From positions 94,332 to 158,331 of the forward strand of contig NGBS01000016.1 in the NCBI GenBank assembly GCA_002245135.1: a stretch of 64,000 nt of DNA, read 5' to 3'. Made by a program: the position numbers and the translations under genes. Below are positions 48,890 through 61,502 of the stretch, piece after piece (within the stretch, counting starts at the first letter, position 1; each line of letters begins with the position of its first letter). Under the pieces are notes generated by a model, which did not search any database, was not told where the DNA came from, and saw nothing but the letters and a program-made list of their open reading frames with translations. This stretch comes from Proteromonas lacertae. Taxonomy: Eukaryota > Sar > Bigyra > Opalinata > Proteromonadidae.

Positions 48890-50308
48890 TAAGCTTAAAA
48901 TTATACAGCCAGGAATATAGACACCAGTTTGTAGTGGGCTGCAGATTGTGGTCTAAAAACATATATGAAACAAACTACTCATACATTATTCTTTTAATCA
49001 TAAATAGATTTTTGTTGTTATATATTACATGGTGTTAGGGTTAGCGTTCCATGTTACAATTACTATATCTCTGATTACTTTCTGACTAGTGAATGTGGAT
49101 AAACTAATGTATTCAAAAATATTTAAATTACATCCTCTGTAAGTTGTTCCTGTGAAATAAGAATAGAATTTACAAGATATCCTACATTCTATGTTAACAA
49201 TGATGGTTTTCTACATATCTAAAAAATATATTAACAGTTATACATCCTCTACTTTTCTAACACATATATTAATTAGTTATTGACATTAAAAATCTAGAAA
49301 TTCTTAAAACTTCTAAAACATTATTAAGGCTAAATTACTAATATAAAGCTATATAAAATAAGCCTCATTTTCAATATACTCATAAATTATTATCTATCAA
49401 TATACTACCATTTTATTTTCATGTTTCTCGTTTGACAGTATCGTAATTAACACCACTATATCTAATTAGCTTATGTTTTCGAATATTTATACTCACCAAT
49501 CTAAACATAATTATTTATTAAATATATCTAATCTGCTGATTGAGGATTTTCTTTTTTTGTTTCTGTTTTATGGTGATTTATGAATTTATATTCGTTACTG
49601 TAAATGACAATACACTTAAAATTTTGTATTTTTGTATTAACTATATCATGTTTTATCTCTGTATATACTATTATTTTAAGTGAATTTATATAATCTACAT
49701 AATTTATTTTAAACAATAAATAGATTCTTTTACATTTTATACTTATAACACCTCTTTCAATCTCTAATTTCTCTAATTTCACATAGAACAATAAAACAAA
49801 ATATGCAAAACAATTAACACATGTTGATAACTAATAAAACCAATTAAGTGCATCCTTTTAATGAAATCGAAAATCTTCAAATTAAAAATTAATTGAACAA
49901 CGCAATTTACAATTTATAAAGGTTTCGCACAATAGGTTAAAGTAAATGACATTATAAAAATATATGAATCCTAAAGAGCAAAAGAATTGCTAATTAAACT
50001 GTGGATTGTTTATAGAATGTACTTTTTATAATAAAAATTCATTATAACTGTGTATCTTAGCAACTCTTAATAGTTTTTATGGTTATATAACTTCTGATTA
50101 AAAAATGTCAAAAATTAATTTTTGTTATTTTATGCTCATTTGAAACTAGGACACGATATCAGTAAGTATACAAAATTTTATTTCCAAACTCAAACTACAA
50201 CATAACGAAAAAACGAAAAGAAAATAGTATAAAAGTGAAAATTAGACAAGCCCGATTTGAGTCAAGTATGTAAGTCCTATTTGCAAAATAGTTTTGAATT
50301 CTCATAGT
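48890..50308. other. Long gene-poor stretch
   Basis: About 1.4 kb, AT-rich, with no supported gene on either strand. It includes a single GTTAGGGTTAGCG near 49034, too short to be telomeric. Open frames here have composition unlike the neighbouring genes and no domain. Confidence 0.45.
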
Positions 50309-50411
50309 GTGTTGTTTGTCAATTTTGTTTCACTTTTCTGGAATTCATTTGCTTCATGGAAAGCTCACGTAGTAAAGCAAAATTACAAAATAACTAATTT
50401 AGATGAATAAT
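50309..50411 (+). pseudogene. 3' relic of a third Mpv17-family gene
   Basis: Reads VLFVNFVSLFWNSFASWK then AHVVKQNYK, against VLFVNCVSLFWNSYASWK and GHVVKSKK at the 3' end of paralog 2. Only the last coding segment is recognisable; no upstream Mpv17 sequence is seen. It lies 86 bp before the start of paralog 2, so it is probably the remains of a tandem copy truncated by deletion. Confidence 0.8.
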
Positions 50412-50496
50412 TATTTATTGTACCTTTTTTTTAATCCTTTTCATATTTTACATTTCACATAACCCCAACAATTTTCAAACCCCCAAAATATATCTA

Positions 50497-51108
50497 ATGG
50501 GAAACGTGGCATCTGCTGCATTAAATGGATATTCACATCTATTAGATGTTCGACCATTATGCACTCGTGCCATAACAGCATCTTGCTTAGCGGGGTTTGG
50601 TGATTTTTTTTCTCAAGTAAGTTTTCTATGTATTATTGTAGAAATTAATCGAAAGAAATAAATCTTTTGATAAAAGAAGATCATTTTGCATGTTTTTTAT
50701 GGGTCTATTTTGCGTTGGTCCTTCATTGTATTATTGGTACAATTTCTTATATAAATTAATACCCGGTCAATCAGCTAAAACAGCATTAAAACGATTAGTC
50801 TTTGATCAAGTATAATATCACATTTTCATTTCTTTAAATAGTTATTATACTCTCCATTTTCAACAGCATTATTTTTAACAGTACCATACACTTTGGAAGG
50901 TAAGGCAAAAGAAGTTCCTAACATTTGGAGATCAAATTACGTTACTACATTATGTAGCAGCATCTGTACATGGACACCAGCCAATTTCATAACCTTCCGA
51001 TTTATCCCACTAAAATACTCTGTGTTATTCGTTAACTGTGTTTCATTGTTCTGGAATTCATATGCTTCATGGAAAGGACATGTAGTGAAAAGCAAGAAAA
51101 CAACATGA
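50497..51108 (+). CDS. Mpv17/PMP22-family membrane protein, paralog 2
   Basis: Three exons, introns near 50616-50639 and 50810-50843, in the same positions as paralog 1. Sequence: MGNVASAALNGYSHLLDVRP, RAITASCLAGFGDFFSQ, KRRSFCMFFMGLFCVGPSLY, TPANFITFRFIPLKYSV and the normal family end FWNSYASWKGHV. MG-x-x-x-S at the start fits N-myristoylation. Four spans, mitochondrial or peroxisomal. With paralog 1 (3 kb upstream, same strand) and the relic between them it forms a tandem family cluster. Ends with TGA. Confidence 0.9.
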
Positions 51109-51176
51109 AAATAAAGTTATTGTTTTTTGTTTTTTGATAATAATTACTATTAATATATTACATTTTTTTTATAGAA

Positions 51177-52362
51177 TTAAATAGCTGATGTTAAATTAGG
51201 ATTAAAATCTTCAAAAATCTTAAATTTATCATCGCCTTCATCACTTTCAATATTAATTTCTTCATTTTCAATATCTTCTGATGAACTATTAGCTGAAACT
51301 TTACTATTTATATTATAATAGTGATAATCCATATTATCTTCCAACTCAGGTATAAATGGAGCTTTTATTGATTGACATACGAATTCCTTAGGATCATAAG
51401 TGATAGAAGTAATAAAAGGATGTGATTTTATTCTATATAAACAATGTGCAATTCCTCCTAGTCGATTCATAGGATTCAAATTAAACAATTGTTTTATTAA
51501 ATCTTTTGCATTACTATTCATCGTTTTAGGTATTTGATATTTACAATTTAATATATTTTCATATAAATATATTGGATCATCGTTTAGAAAAGGTGATATT
51601 CCTGTTAAACATTCATATATTAACACTCCTAAACTCCAATAATCACTCATTATATTATGACCGGTTAATCGAATAATTTCAGGTGAAATATATTCTGGTG
51701 TTCCAACAAATGTATACGTTTTATTATCCGTTATTTCTTTAGCATAGTCAAAGTCTATTATTTTAATATATCCATTACTACTGATTAGTATATTTTCTGG
51801 TTTTAAATCTCTATAAACAATGTTTTTTGAATGGATTTTTGAGAAAAATTTGATTATTTGTAAGATATAAAAATGAGTTGTTTCTAAGGTTAAACCATGT
51901 GTTTTTCTGATTAGACTATATAATTCACCACCTGCTACATATTCTGACAGTAAATAGAGAGTTGAGGAATCTTGCCAAAATGATATTAATTTGGTAATGG
52001 AGAGATGAGATACAGCTGTAAGGCATTTTAGTCCATTATATATTTGATTTATTAAATTATATTTTGATAAAGTATTCTTTGAAATACATTTAATTGCATA
52101 AGGCAGTTTTGTGACTTTATTTTTTAGCAGATATACTTTTGACAATGCACCAGATCCTAAATGTACTTATAATAAGAATTGAAATACCTATATTAGTAAT
52201 ATATTCTAAATCATTTGGATTTACATGCTGCAATTGTGTGAATGTTCCTCGTGGTGATGCTTCTAAACTACTTGATGTAGAAAACTATTGGTATGATGAT
52301 CTATAAAAGAATTATACACTCTCACAGCTTTGTGTTGTTGATTTTTCCAAATTATTACTCAT
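51177..52362 (-). CDS. AGC-group Ser/Thr kinase (PKA/PKG-like catalytic domain)
   Basis: Starts MSNNLEKSTTQSCESFSTSS at 52362; introns near 52316-52284 and 52180-52157. The kinase domain begins LEYITNIGSGALSKVYLLKN with YAIKCISK (Lys), then VYRDLKPENILI, a DFD variant of DFG (IIDFDYAKE), FVGTPEYISPEIIRLTGHNI, SDYWSLGVLIYECLTGISPF and NRLGG, which places it near PKA/PKG. No cyclic-nucleotide domain is present. The HRD arginine is kept (YRD). The C-terminal tail is AGC-like and acidic (EDIENEEINIESDEGDDKF). The glycine loop is G-S-G-A-L-S, and DFD in place of DFG may affect activity. Confidence 0.88.
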
Positions 52363-52525
52363 ATGCAACTAAATTTACCCTCTTTATTCTTAATTGCACC
52401 AAATCCTTTTTGTGTCAAGAGTATAAAAAATCTTAATGACAAGCCTTCAAACTTATCTAACAGAATTACAAAAAATAGAGTCGTTAACACTCATTCAATT
52501 TTAATTTAGTGTGATTAGAGTTGAC

Positions 52526-53101
52526 ATGGTCTCTTTACGTCTTCAAAAGAGGTACAAAAATATTATTTATATTTTTATAGATTAGCTGCATCAGTTTTAA
52601 AGTGCGGTAAGAGAAAGATTTGGATGGATCCTAATGAAGTATCAGAAATTGAATTAGCCAATTCCAGACACAGCGTGAGAAAGTTAATTAAGGATGGTTT
52701 CATCTTCAGAAAGCCAGAAGTTGTTCATTCACGTGCTAGAGTTATTAAGAGAAATCTTGCCAAAGGTAAAGGTAGACACACTGGTTTCGGTAAAAGACAT
52801 GGTACTTCAAATGCTCGTATGCCAGAAAAGGTCTTATGGATGAGAAGAATCAGAGTGTTAAGAAGATTATTAAGAAAATACAGAGAAGCTGGTAAAATCG
52901 ACAAACATTTATACCATACACTCTACTTATTATCCAAGGGTAACAGATTCAAGACAAAGAGAGTTTTAATTGAAACTATTCACAAAATGAAGGCTGAACA
53001 AACTGCTCAAAAGACTATAATTGAAGAAGCATTAGCTCGTAAAGCAAAAGCTCAAGGAAAGAAAGTATTTTTTTATTTATCATATTCTTTTATAGGAATA
53101 A
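52526..53101 (+). CDS. RPL19: Large subunit ribosomal protein eL19
   Basis: Exons 52526-52551, 52581-53064 and 53096-53101 (introns 29 and 31 nt); 171 residues. It begins [20 protein letters not shown] and has [60 protein letters not shown] and a Lys-rich tail. The last exon is only GAA-TAA, a two-codon exon, which the intron signals require to avoid a hydrophobic read-through. Standard eL19 without truncation. 164 bp upstream of the AGC kinase in divergent orientation. Confidence 0.95.
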
Positions 53102-53268
53102 AAATGGCAGTCATGATCTCATTAATGAAATTAACTCTATATCACTCATTTGAATTATTTTTATGATTGAGGGGGTTTGTTAAATAATTGTGTTTCAAGA
53201 AATTGACAAACATATCCGTTTCAAAATTACATATAAACTTGGCTTGATTTTCATTTTAATTGTGTATC

Positions 53269-55164
53269 ATGAATATCTTGTTACTCTTTGCATGTCTTGG
53301 TTTCATTCTTGCAGGTATGAATTTTTCTTATTAATATGTACTAGATCCAAAAACTGCATACGTTGTTTATAATAATACTGTTTATGATGTAGTAGATTCA
53401 AAACCAGAAAAGTATGTAGCTAAAGCTACATTCGATGATAAGATTAGTGAAACTGGTATTATTTTTGTGTGAATAATTTTCTTTAATTAGGTTGGTCAAC
53501 ACTTACCGTCGAAACAAACGGTGAATATGAAGATATTGTACAAGCTTATGCTGCAGGCTATGTTGAAGCTTATTTAACCCATCAAAGAATTTACTACCAT
53601 GCTTACAATTACTTCATTAACTACACAATTGACGGGAAATTACAAGAATATATAAATGACAACAGAGCTTGGATGGAATCAAATATTAAAGATCATCAAG
53701 ATGATGAAGTATGGTATCAAGTAGGATTAATGTTAAAACAAGATGATGCCATGCATGATGGTTATTTCAAATTCCACAACGAAGGTGAAGAACTATTACA
53801 TGACACTTTGAAATATATGATGTATTTTGGTGATTACAGTGATTTAGTTGAAGTATTAAAGAATAAACCAACTGATGCAGATCATTGTAGTGCTTTAATC
53901 AAAGTATTAGATGATTTCTCTGATATTTACATTGCTCAAGAATCTTGGTATCGATTTAATACAATGACTCGTATTTGGAAAGTATATGATTTCCCTTATC
54001 ACAGATCTTCAACAAATAAAGAAATAGTTCCGGGTAGAAAAATCTCAATGGCTTCTTATCCAAGTTACTTATACAGTTTCGATGATTTCTATATGTTAAG
54101 TCAAGGCTTAGTAGTTCAAGAAACAACAATTGGTAATTCAAACACATCTTTATACAGTGAAATCAAAGCTGAACAATTATCAGTATGGATGAGAACAATG
54201 TTAGCTAATCGATTATCCACCAATGGAGAAAATTGGGGTAATTATTATGGAAAATATAATAATGGATTATATTGTAATCAATACATGGTATTAAATATGA
54301 ATTTATTCAAACCAGGAGAAAAGACATTAGAAGATGGTTTATTATATGTAACAGAACAAATACCAGGATATAATGATGTAAGAGATTTAACTTATGTATT
54401 ACGAAATCAAAGTTATTATCCATCTTACAATTCTGCAATGTATCCTGAAATAAGAATATTATCAAATGCAACAGGAATGGAGAAAGTTGATGATTATTAT
54501 ACTTATGATAAAAATCCTCGAGCAAAAATATTTAAACGAGATCATGTGAATGTAAAAGATTTACCTTCAATGAGAAGAATAATGAGATATAATGATTTCA
54601 AAAATGATGAATACTCTCGATGTAATTGTACTCCTGCTTATACTGCCAGTTTTGCCATCTCAATGAGAGGTGATTTGAATGATCCAAATGGTATTTATCC
54701 AGTTGGTGGTTGGGGATTAAGAAATCATGGTGGTTTAGATGTAAAATTAACAAGTTATACATTATATAAACGTGATATGTCTGCTAATATAATATCTGGT
54801 CCAACTTATGATCAACAACCTGCATTTGTATTTTCAAAGTCTCCATTTAGTGATTTACCTCATATGGGATTACCTGATGAATGGAAATTCCCTTGGTATG
54901 AAATCAATAGTAATACACTTGAAATGAATGAAATGTATTTTATATATTATTTATATATTTATGAATAGAAGTGAATTAAAACCAATAACAGCAACAGGAA
55001 TAGCAATTTTATCAACAGTTGGTGGTTTATTATTTATCTGTATAGCTGTAGTTACATTCCTTGAAATCAAGAAGAAAATGTCTAATAAATCAGTAGATGT
55101 AAGTGGAGGTAATGGAAGTGGTAATGTAACAGCTGAACAACAATTAAACCAACCTTTGGTTTAA
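53269..55164 (+). CDS. Phospholipase B-like (PLBD) hydrolase with C-terminal membrane anchor
   Basis: Introns near 53315-53343, 53456-53490 and 54935-54968. A signal peptide (MNILLLFACLGFILA) starts the protein. PLBD features: GWSTLTVETNGEY, YAAGYVEAYLTHQRIYYH, SQGLVVQETTIGN, and CNCTPAYTASFAISMRGDLN with PFSDLPHMGLPDEWKFPW. Lysosomal amidase/phospholipase family that matures by autoproteolysis. Unusually, after EINSNTLEMNEI the protein goes on into SELKPITATGIAILSTV, a single transmembrane helix (GLLFICIAVVTFLEI) and a short basic, Gly/Ser-rich cytoplasmic tail. Known PLBD proteins are soluble, so this one is probably membrane tethered. Confidence 0.85.
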
Positions 55165-55361
55165 TGAACTAGAAAATAATATTATTGAAAATATTGAAAA
55201 TGTATTTGTTTGTGAGAGAGTTGATATGAACATAAAAATAATCATAGAATAGAATAAATCAATAAAAATAACTTGATTACTGTTTGAATATCCAAAATTT
55301 AATCTTTTTATATTATGTGACAAAGAATAAAAAAAATCAAAACAATAATAATATAATCTCT

Positions 55362-58300
55362 TTATTTTTTAAGTTTTCTTTTATTTTCATTCACTTTTCT
55401 ATTTGAAAGTGATGAATTTATTGAATTATCAATTATAATATTAATACTACTTCCATATATTTCATTACCAAATTCATATTTATAATATGTAATGTCATTA
55501 TTTTGAATCTGAGATTCAACTTTTAGTGGGAATGTTACAGAAGAAGATGAAGATGTAGGTGGTTGGTTCTAAATAATAAATAAAATATTTATATACATCA
55601 AAAGAATCTACCTTCACATTTTCCTTTGAAATATCTAGAATCTCTTTCAATGATACAGTTAATAATTCATCATCCATTTCAACTGTCTCTGGTGATGTTG
55701 CAGTAATTGATGATAATGTATTATTTTCATATTCTTCAAGTGGAAATTTAATAAAACAATTATTATATCCTTCAGTAGCTAATGGATTATAATGATTGCC
55801 ATTAATATAACTTAATCTAATTGGATATTGTTCTGTACCATTATGAAATGTCATTATTTTTCTTACACCAATTCCTTTTTCATATGTCCAAACTTCGATT
55901 GGTCGATTATAAAGTTTGCAACATGCTTGAATTTCTGGATTATCACCCCAAGTTCCATCTATTGCTTTTTCTTTTCTGCATTTTTCCATATATTTGCATC
56001 TAAAAAATGAAAAAAATATACATATACTTCATTCTTACATCCATGTAATGTTCTGGAGTTCCATAGACTTGACGACTTATTGAACGGAATAAACAGTTTT
56101 CATCTCCTTCTTCTACTATTACTTTAAATCCTAAATCATCAAAGGCTTTAAAATAGGCTAATACATCATTGTCATAATAACACACTATTACTTTAGATTG
56201 AGGAGATAATGAAGATGTAGATTGAGTGTTTGTAACTATTTCTTTCTGTTTAATTGATACTACAATGTAATACATATTTCTAAAACTCATTTTTTCTTTC
56301 AAACCATTTATACATTCTTTTATTTGATTATCACATTCTAATACATTTCTATTATCATTAATTACATGTATTATAGTATTATTCATTAAATATATCATTT
56401 CTCGATTTTCAAGAGTAGCTAAATGAACTAAACAATACTGGTTATTATTAATAGAATATTTATCTCCTTTAAAAAAGGATTTAAATATCTCAAATTCATA
56501 ATTATCACGAAATTTTTCTACTATTGATATTTTCTTTTTATTGATTGTTGTAACTATCTGATCGATATTGTATAAACAGTTATACCAAACTAATTCTCTG
56601 AATAACAGTAGAAAAAGTTCATTCTTTATATTATTATTATACAATTCATTGAATAAATTTTGAATTTCTTTAACATCATCTTTATTTGCCTTGTGTTGTA
56701 TACATTCAAAAATAAAATCATATACTTCATCAGATATAAACTCCATTCGATCTTCATTGATTCTATCATAATATTTTATTTTATTCACTTCATCTTTAAA
56801 GGGAATTGAATATTTGACTATATAATGACATAAAGTACTGTCAAAAACATCTGTTTCTCTTTTTGATATTTTTTCATCTGCTGATTTACATGGATATAAA
56901 TATTTCATTAGAAATTTCATGTAACCAAGATTACCTACTATTCTTTTAATACCTTTCGTATAAATTTTCATCCAATAATCATCTTTATAACATACATCAT
57001 ATATTGCTGCATAATAAATATGTCTTGGAACATTTCCATATCTTTTATTATATTTACTTGCTACATCTCTCAATTCAGTAGGTAAACAGAGGATTTCCCA
57101 GTCTACTATTTCTTTTTCATCAAATACATCCATATAAAACCATAATTTATTATAGGTTGAAGCATTAAAAGAGGAATAGTTTTTATTATCTGGTGAAGTT
57201 ACATATAATACTATAGAAGCGTTACAATCATCACTTTGAATATCATACGAATCACATATAGCAATATCGAAGTATGCATCTATAATGTCTATCACTTTAT
57301 TACCTTCTAATTGGTATTTTTCACCAGCTTTGAATATTGCTACTTTAATATCATTATCCATATTTCCTTTTAACTCTATAATACTTTGTATGATATATAT
57401 AATAAACGAAGTCTTTCCACAACCTGGATTTCCTCTCAATAATATAGGTAAAGCATCTTCATTATGCTTATATTTATCAATTCTTTGCTTTGCATTTTCT
57501 TTTGTAACATTGCCAATACCCAATTCTTTACAGATTTTATTTATTTTATCTAAGTCATTACAGTCTATCATATCACCTAATTTATAACATAAAATATGAT
57601 GCTTCAATTCTTTCCATATTTCTTTATATACATTTCTGATAAACACCTTCTTTTCAGGATATTGGTAAATATCACATTTAATTTCTATTGTTCTACCACC
57701 ATCTGCATAATTTGGACTCTTATCTCCAAATACTTTACATATAGAATTACTGGCTATTATTTACATAACAGATAAATATATATACTTTTGCGACTTTTAC
57801 TGTATGATTTAATATTTCTATTTATTTCATTTAAATGATTTATTGCATCATCTAAATTAATTACATCACCTTTTTCTAATTTTTCAATTTTTGACTTTAA
57901 TTGACTTATATATGAATTATCATAATCTAATTCTATATTATCATCCAGTTTTTTCCATTTCTCAAGTAATAGATCTTTTGAACCTTTTGAATCTTTCTCA
58001 ATGCCAACATCATTAATGCCTTCACTTATTTCCTTAATAATTGTTTCACATATTCCATAATTATGTTTTATTCTTTTTTCTATAACCTTGCTTGGTATTA
58101 AATCTATTAAAGTATCTGAATATCCTTTCAAATTGACACTCATTTGTTTATTCTCGGTAAATAGTTTATTCTCGGTAAATTGTTTAAACTCATCTATATT
58201 TTCTAAATATGCCAAATAGTCATCGAATAATTTAGAATTCATATTACAGGTGGAAAATCTTAATCGTTTTGATTTTATAGAAATTATTACTTTTTGACTT

Positions 58301-60797
58301 TTTAGTTCTATCCACTTGTATGCTTTGTTCATTTCTTGTGTCATTATGTCTACAAATATTCCATAATGTCCAAACCCTGTATCACCTTCTTCAAGTTTCG
58401 TCTCTACTTTATCATGTTTGTATGAAGCAAACACAATATTAAATATTGGGTTACAATTCTCTAATTTTCTTAAAAATTTATCCTTTTTACTATCTGTCAA
58501 TGATTTTATTTCTTTTTTAATCGACTATGATGAAAATAAAAATACATAAATATATACATCCAGAATCTCTTTGGTCATTTTCTCTTTGTCTGTATTCTTC
58601 TCGTGATATATGACATCAATTAAATAATCTTCTAAATCTGTGAATAATTTATTATTTTTGATCATAGCTTTCACTTTATTATTGAGTCGTTTAAGTTTTG
58701 GTATCAATTCTGTATATGTACTGAGATCTCTTTCCATTATTTTGATGTTTTTATTCTTCTTCTCTTTTATTTTTTTTAATTTTTTAATTTCTTTATCTAA
58801 ATTATCAATAGATGTTTTATCTTCATCTAATTCTTTAAGTTTATTCATTTCTTTTTCATATTCATTAATATCATTCGTAATACTAATTGATTCATCTTTC
58901 AGATCTGGTAAATCATTTTCACATTCAATCAATCTATTATAAATTGCATTATCACTGTTTTCAACATTTAAAAAATGATCTTTAACATCTTTAAATATAT
59001 CAACTACTTTGTTTTTACCTCCTTGCTTATTTTTATATATGAATTCTTTTCTTCTATTATTAAGTTCATTTATTAAAAACTACAGAATTATATATATTAA
59101 TACTATATATTATACATAACTCTCATGAAATAGTCTCTTTCTTTCACTCATTTCTTTTATTATACTTTCTTTTTTCTTCTGTGGAATGAAACCATTAAGA
59201 TATAGTGCTTTTGCAAAAATATCTTTACCTTTAGCATCATCAATTCTAATACTTCTCAAATGATTGATTATATCTGCTTTATGATAATTATATAACAACT
59301 ATTTAAGTATAATTCTATAAATAATACACTAAGTAGTGTTATTACTGTGTTTTTAGTTGCATGTGAATTGGATATTGTCATTATAACTCCTGTTATACTG
59401 AATTTGTTAATAATACATCCATCTATAGCTGGGAAATTACTAATATTACCAAAATCTACATAAATGCACTCAAACATTACTCCACCTTCAACTTCACCTT
59501 TTACAATTACACCGTCTGTTATATTTCCATTTGATATTGTCAGATCTTTCATTACACAGTTTTTAATTTCATTGTACTGAGTTAAAAGACCTAATTCTTT
59601 GTCAGTCACTATAATAGCATTTTTTATTATTCCATCATTTACTTTTCCATCTTTTATTCTTCCACTTTCATATGAAGCTTTCATGATTCTACAATTCTTA
59701 ATTGAATTTGAATCACAATATTTAAATTTATCAACCTGCTGAAGATATGTAAGGAATGAGAATAAATCCCTTGAATATTCTCTATTCTTAGGTAAATAAA
59801 ACATCAATATATCATTTAATTCTTTCTTTGTATAGTCACCATCTTCAAAAATAATGTGGCACATCCTTTCAAAAATCTTTGGATGTATTTCATTCAATAA
59901 CTTATCTGTTAATACATTGTGTAATATTTTAAAACTGTCTTTTGTATTAAAGTAATGATTCAGTATATATTTTTCTATTTCTGTGGATATATACCTCAAT
60001 TTGTCAGGGATGATATTAAATTGGTTAGTGTCATAAATAAAGAGCGATTCTTCATATTTAGGAGGGATATATAACGGAAATTGACTTGCATCAGTTCCAT
60101 GTTTTCTAATATATTCACCTAGTTTTTCTAATCTATTACAGGCTTGTAAATTATATCCATATGCAATTGCTTCTGTTAATATCCTGTTTCTTTCTTCACC
60201 TTTTTTGCTTTTACTGACAATTATATCCAACTCTTTTTTGCTAAACTGTGGTATGTAAAATTGAATGGGTGCTCTTTTATTAGCCATAATCTTGTACTTA
60301 TCTGCATCTGGTGAACTTATCATTATGATTATAGCACAATCACTATAATCATCCTCTCGAATTTGTACATTATCATCAATAATTATTGTATTCTTTTTAA
60401 AATCAGGAATTTTTTCGAATGCTACAAATTCATTTGTATAAGCCAATCTACAATAGTAAGTATACTGCTTATTCTCCACTTTACTCATTCCATAAACTAT
60501 TATATTATACTTATCAAACTCCTTAATATTGTTCATGCAATATGCCAAAAAACAACACAAAGTAGATTTACCTACTTTTTCATTCCCATAAATTAAAAAA
60601 CAATTTTGATATTTCTGTAAATGTGTTTCATTCGTTTTTTGTATTAATCTTTTCATCTCGTTATATATATCTACATAACAATCTCTGATTAAGATAAAAG
60701 ACTTTGTTGATTTATGGCTAAGCTTATATTCTTCACCATCTTTCAATAATCTCAACTGATTTAGAAAATTATACTTTAACAAAAACTTAAAGCTCAT
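55362..60797 (-). CDS. Crinkler-like protein: two P-loop NTPase modules and a C-terminal OTU protease
   Basis: Seven exons (60797-59346, 59298-59116, 59079-58558, 58524-57786, 57753-56028, 55999-55597, 55568-55362), introns 28-47 nt; 5232 nt and 1743 residues, frame kept at all six junctions. Module 1: IRDCYVDIYNEM, Walker A YGNEKVGKST (about residue 71), TIIIDDNV, MISSPDADKY. A Gly/Ile-rich repetitive stretch follows (residues about 390-480). Residues about 560-700 are coiled coil. Module 2: IRNVYKEIWKEL, Walker A GNPGCGKTSF (about 1072), CDSYD, YVTSPDNKNY, YGNVPRHIYYAAI, as in CRN NTPases. The OTU domain has EGDENCLFRSISRQVYG (D-x-x-C), WGDNPEIQACCKLYNRPIEV and SYINGNHYNPL (His). It probably acts as an ATP-driven deubiquitinase-type effector; function is inferred. 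Confidence 0.85.
56000..56027 (-). other. 28-nt intron inside the OTU domain
   Basis: GTATATGTATATTTTTTTCA...TTTTAG on the coding strand. Its removal joins YGTPEHYMDVRMK to CKYMEK, as the OTU fold requires; reading through gives a stop. Confidence 0.85.
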
Positions 60798-60967
60798 TCA
60801 AAAAAATGATAACTATACCTTTCAATTAATTATAATAATCAAATGAAATGTAAAGTTATGAAAATTAAAAAAACATGAACTGATTTAAGTAGATTATATT
60901 CAGATGTATTTTAACAAACAAATATTATTTTAAATGAAACATTTTAAAAAACCAATATTTCCTGTAA

Positions 60968-61093
60968 AGATGTCGAATATTTTTTATTAGTTGGTGGATC
61001 AAGTAGAATTCCTCAAATTACAAAGTATATAGAAAGAATTTTCATTCGTAGAGAGATACAGAATTTATACAAAATCATAAACAATTAAAATAA
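60968..61093 (+). pseudogene. Hsp70 fragment
   Basis: One frame reads DVEYFLLVGGSSRIP then QITKYIERIF, the third Hsp70 signature ([IV]-x-x-V-G-G-S-x-R-I-P) with its following helix. Flanking sequence shows no other part of the gene. It is closer to canonical Hsp70 than the 4190 gene, so it is not a copy of that gene. About 35 residues of an otherwise lost gene. Confidence 0.75.
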
Positions 61094-61192
61094 TCCACGT
61101 GAAATAAAGAATTCAACAATATTAAATAATGATTATATATTTTATGATGTGATTGTGTTTATTTAAAAAAGAAGAATAAAAAAAGCAAAAAA

Positions 61193-61490
61193 GAGATAGT
61201 GAATAAGTCTCTCTTCGTTACTTACCAGTTTATAGATAATTATTACACTCCGACTCGTTTTCTTCTCACTACATAAAGCGATGGGTTTTCGGTGCTCTGT
61301 TTCCAGCCTCCCGCTTTACCCCATTCTTTAAAAACTAGGAAAACTCATATTCATACAAGTTACCCTTGTTATACTTTATGCTCGAGTAAGGCAAGTCATC
61401 AACCATGAATAATTATCTCGCCAATAAGTCACTCAAAATTCCCATTCACGCCTTCCTTTCGGATTACAGAGTTACCTCCAGGCAACTTTT
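61193..61490 (-). ncRNA. SRP RNA (7SL) gene
   Basis: On the minus strand the sequence has both conserved SRP RNA domains. The Alu domain is the hairpin GTTGCC-TGGA-GGTAAC, then TGTAATC, then the hairpin TCC-GAAA-GGA and GGCGTGA (about 61445-61487). The S domain helix 8 is GGAAACAGAGCACCGAAAAC with the return arm TAGTGAGAAG (61262-61305). Length is about 295 nt, as in other eukaryotes. The 3' end is a T6 run in the RNA sense (87-92 of 61187-61192), a Pol III terminator. The region is markedly GC-richer than its surroundings. Ends are accurate to about 10 nt. Confidence 0.9.
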
Positions 61491-61502
61491 ATTTCCCTCT
61501 TT

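Noticed and set aside
49028-49042. GTTAGGGTTAGCG, a telomere-like repeat.
   Set aside because: Less than two units, internal, and a similar string at 44514 lies in coding sequence of the E2F-like gene.
61216-61228. TTACTTACCAG on the plus strand resembles the U1 snRNA 5' end.
   Set aside because: No Sm site or U1 stem-loops follow, and the region is the 3' part of the SRP RNA on the other strand.
61279-61305. GAGCACCGAAAACC on the minus strand looks like box B of U3 snoRNA.
   Set aside because: A TGATGA box lies 5' of it rather than 3', and the surrounding GGAAAC...TAGTG arms and the Alu-type 5' domain fit SRP RNA fully.
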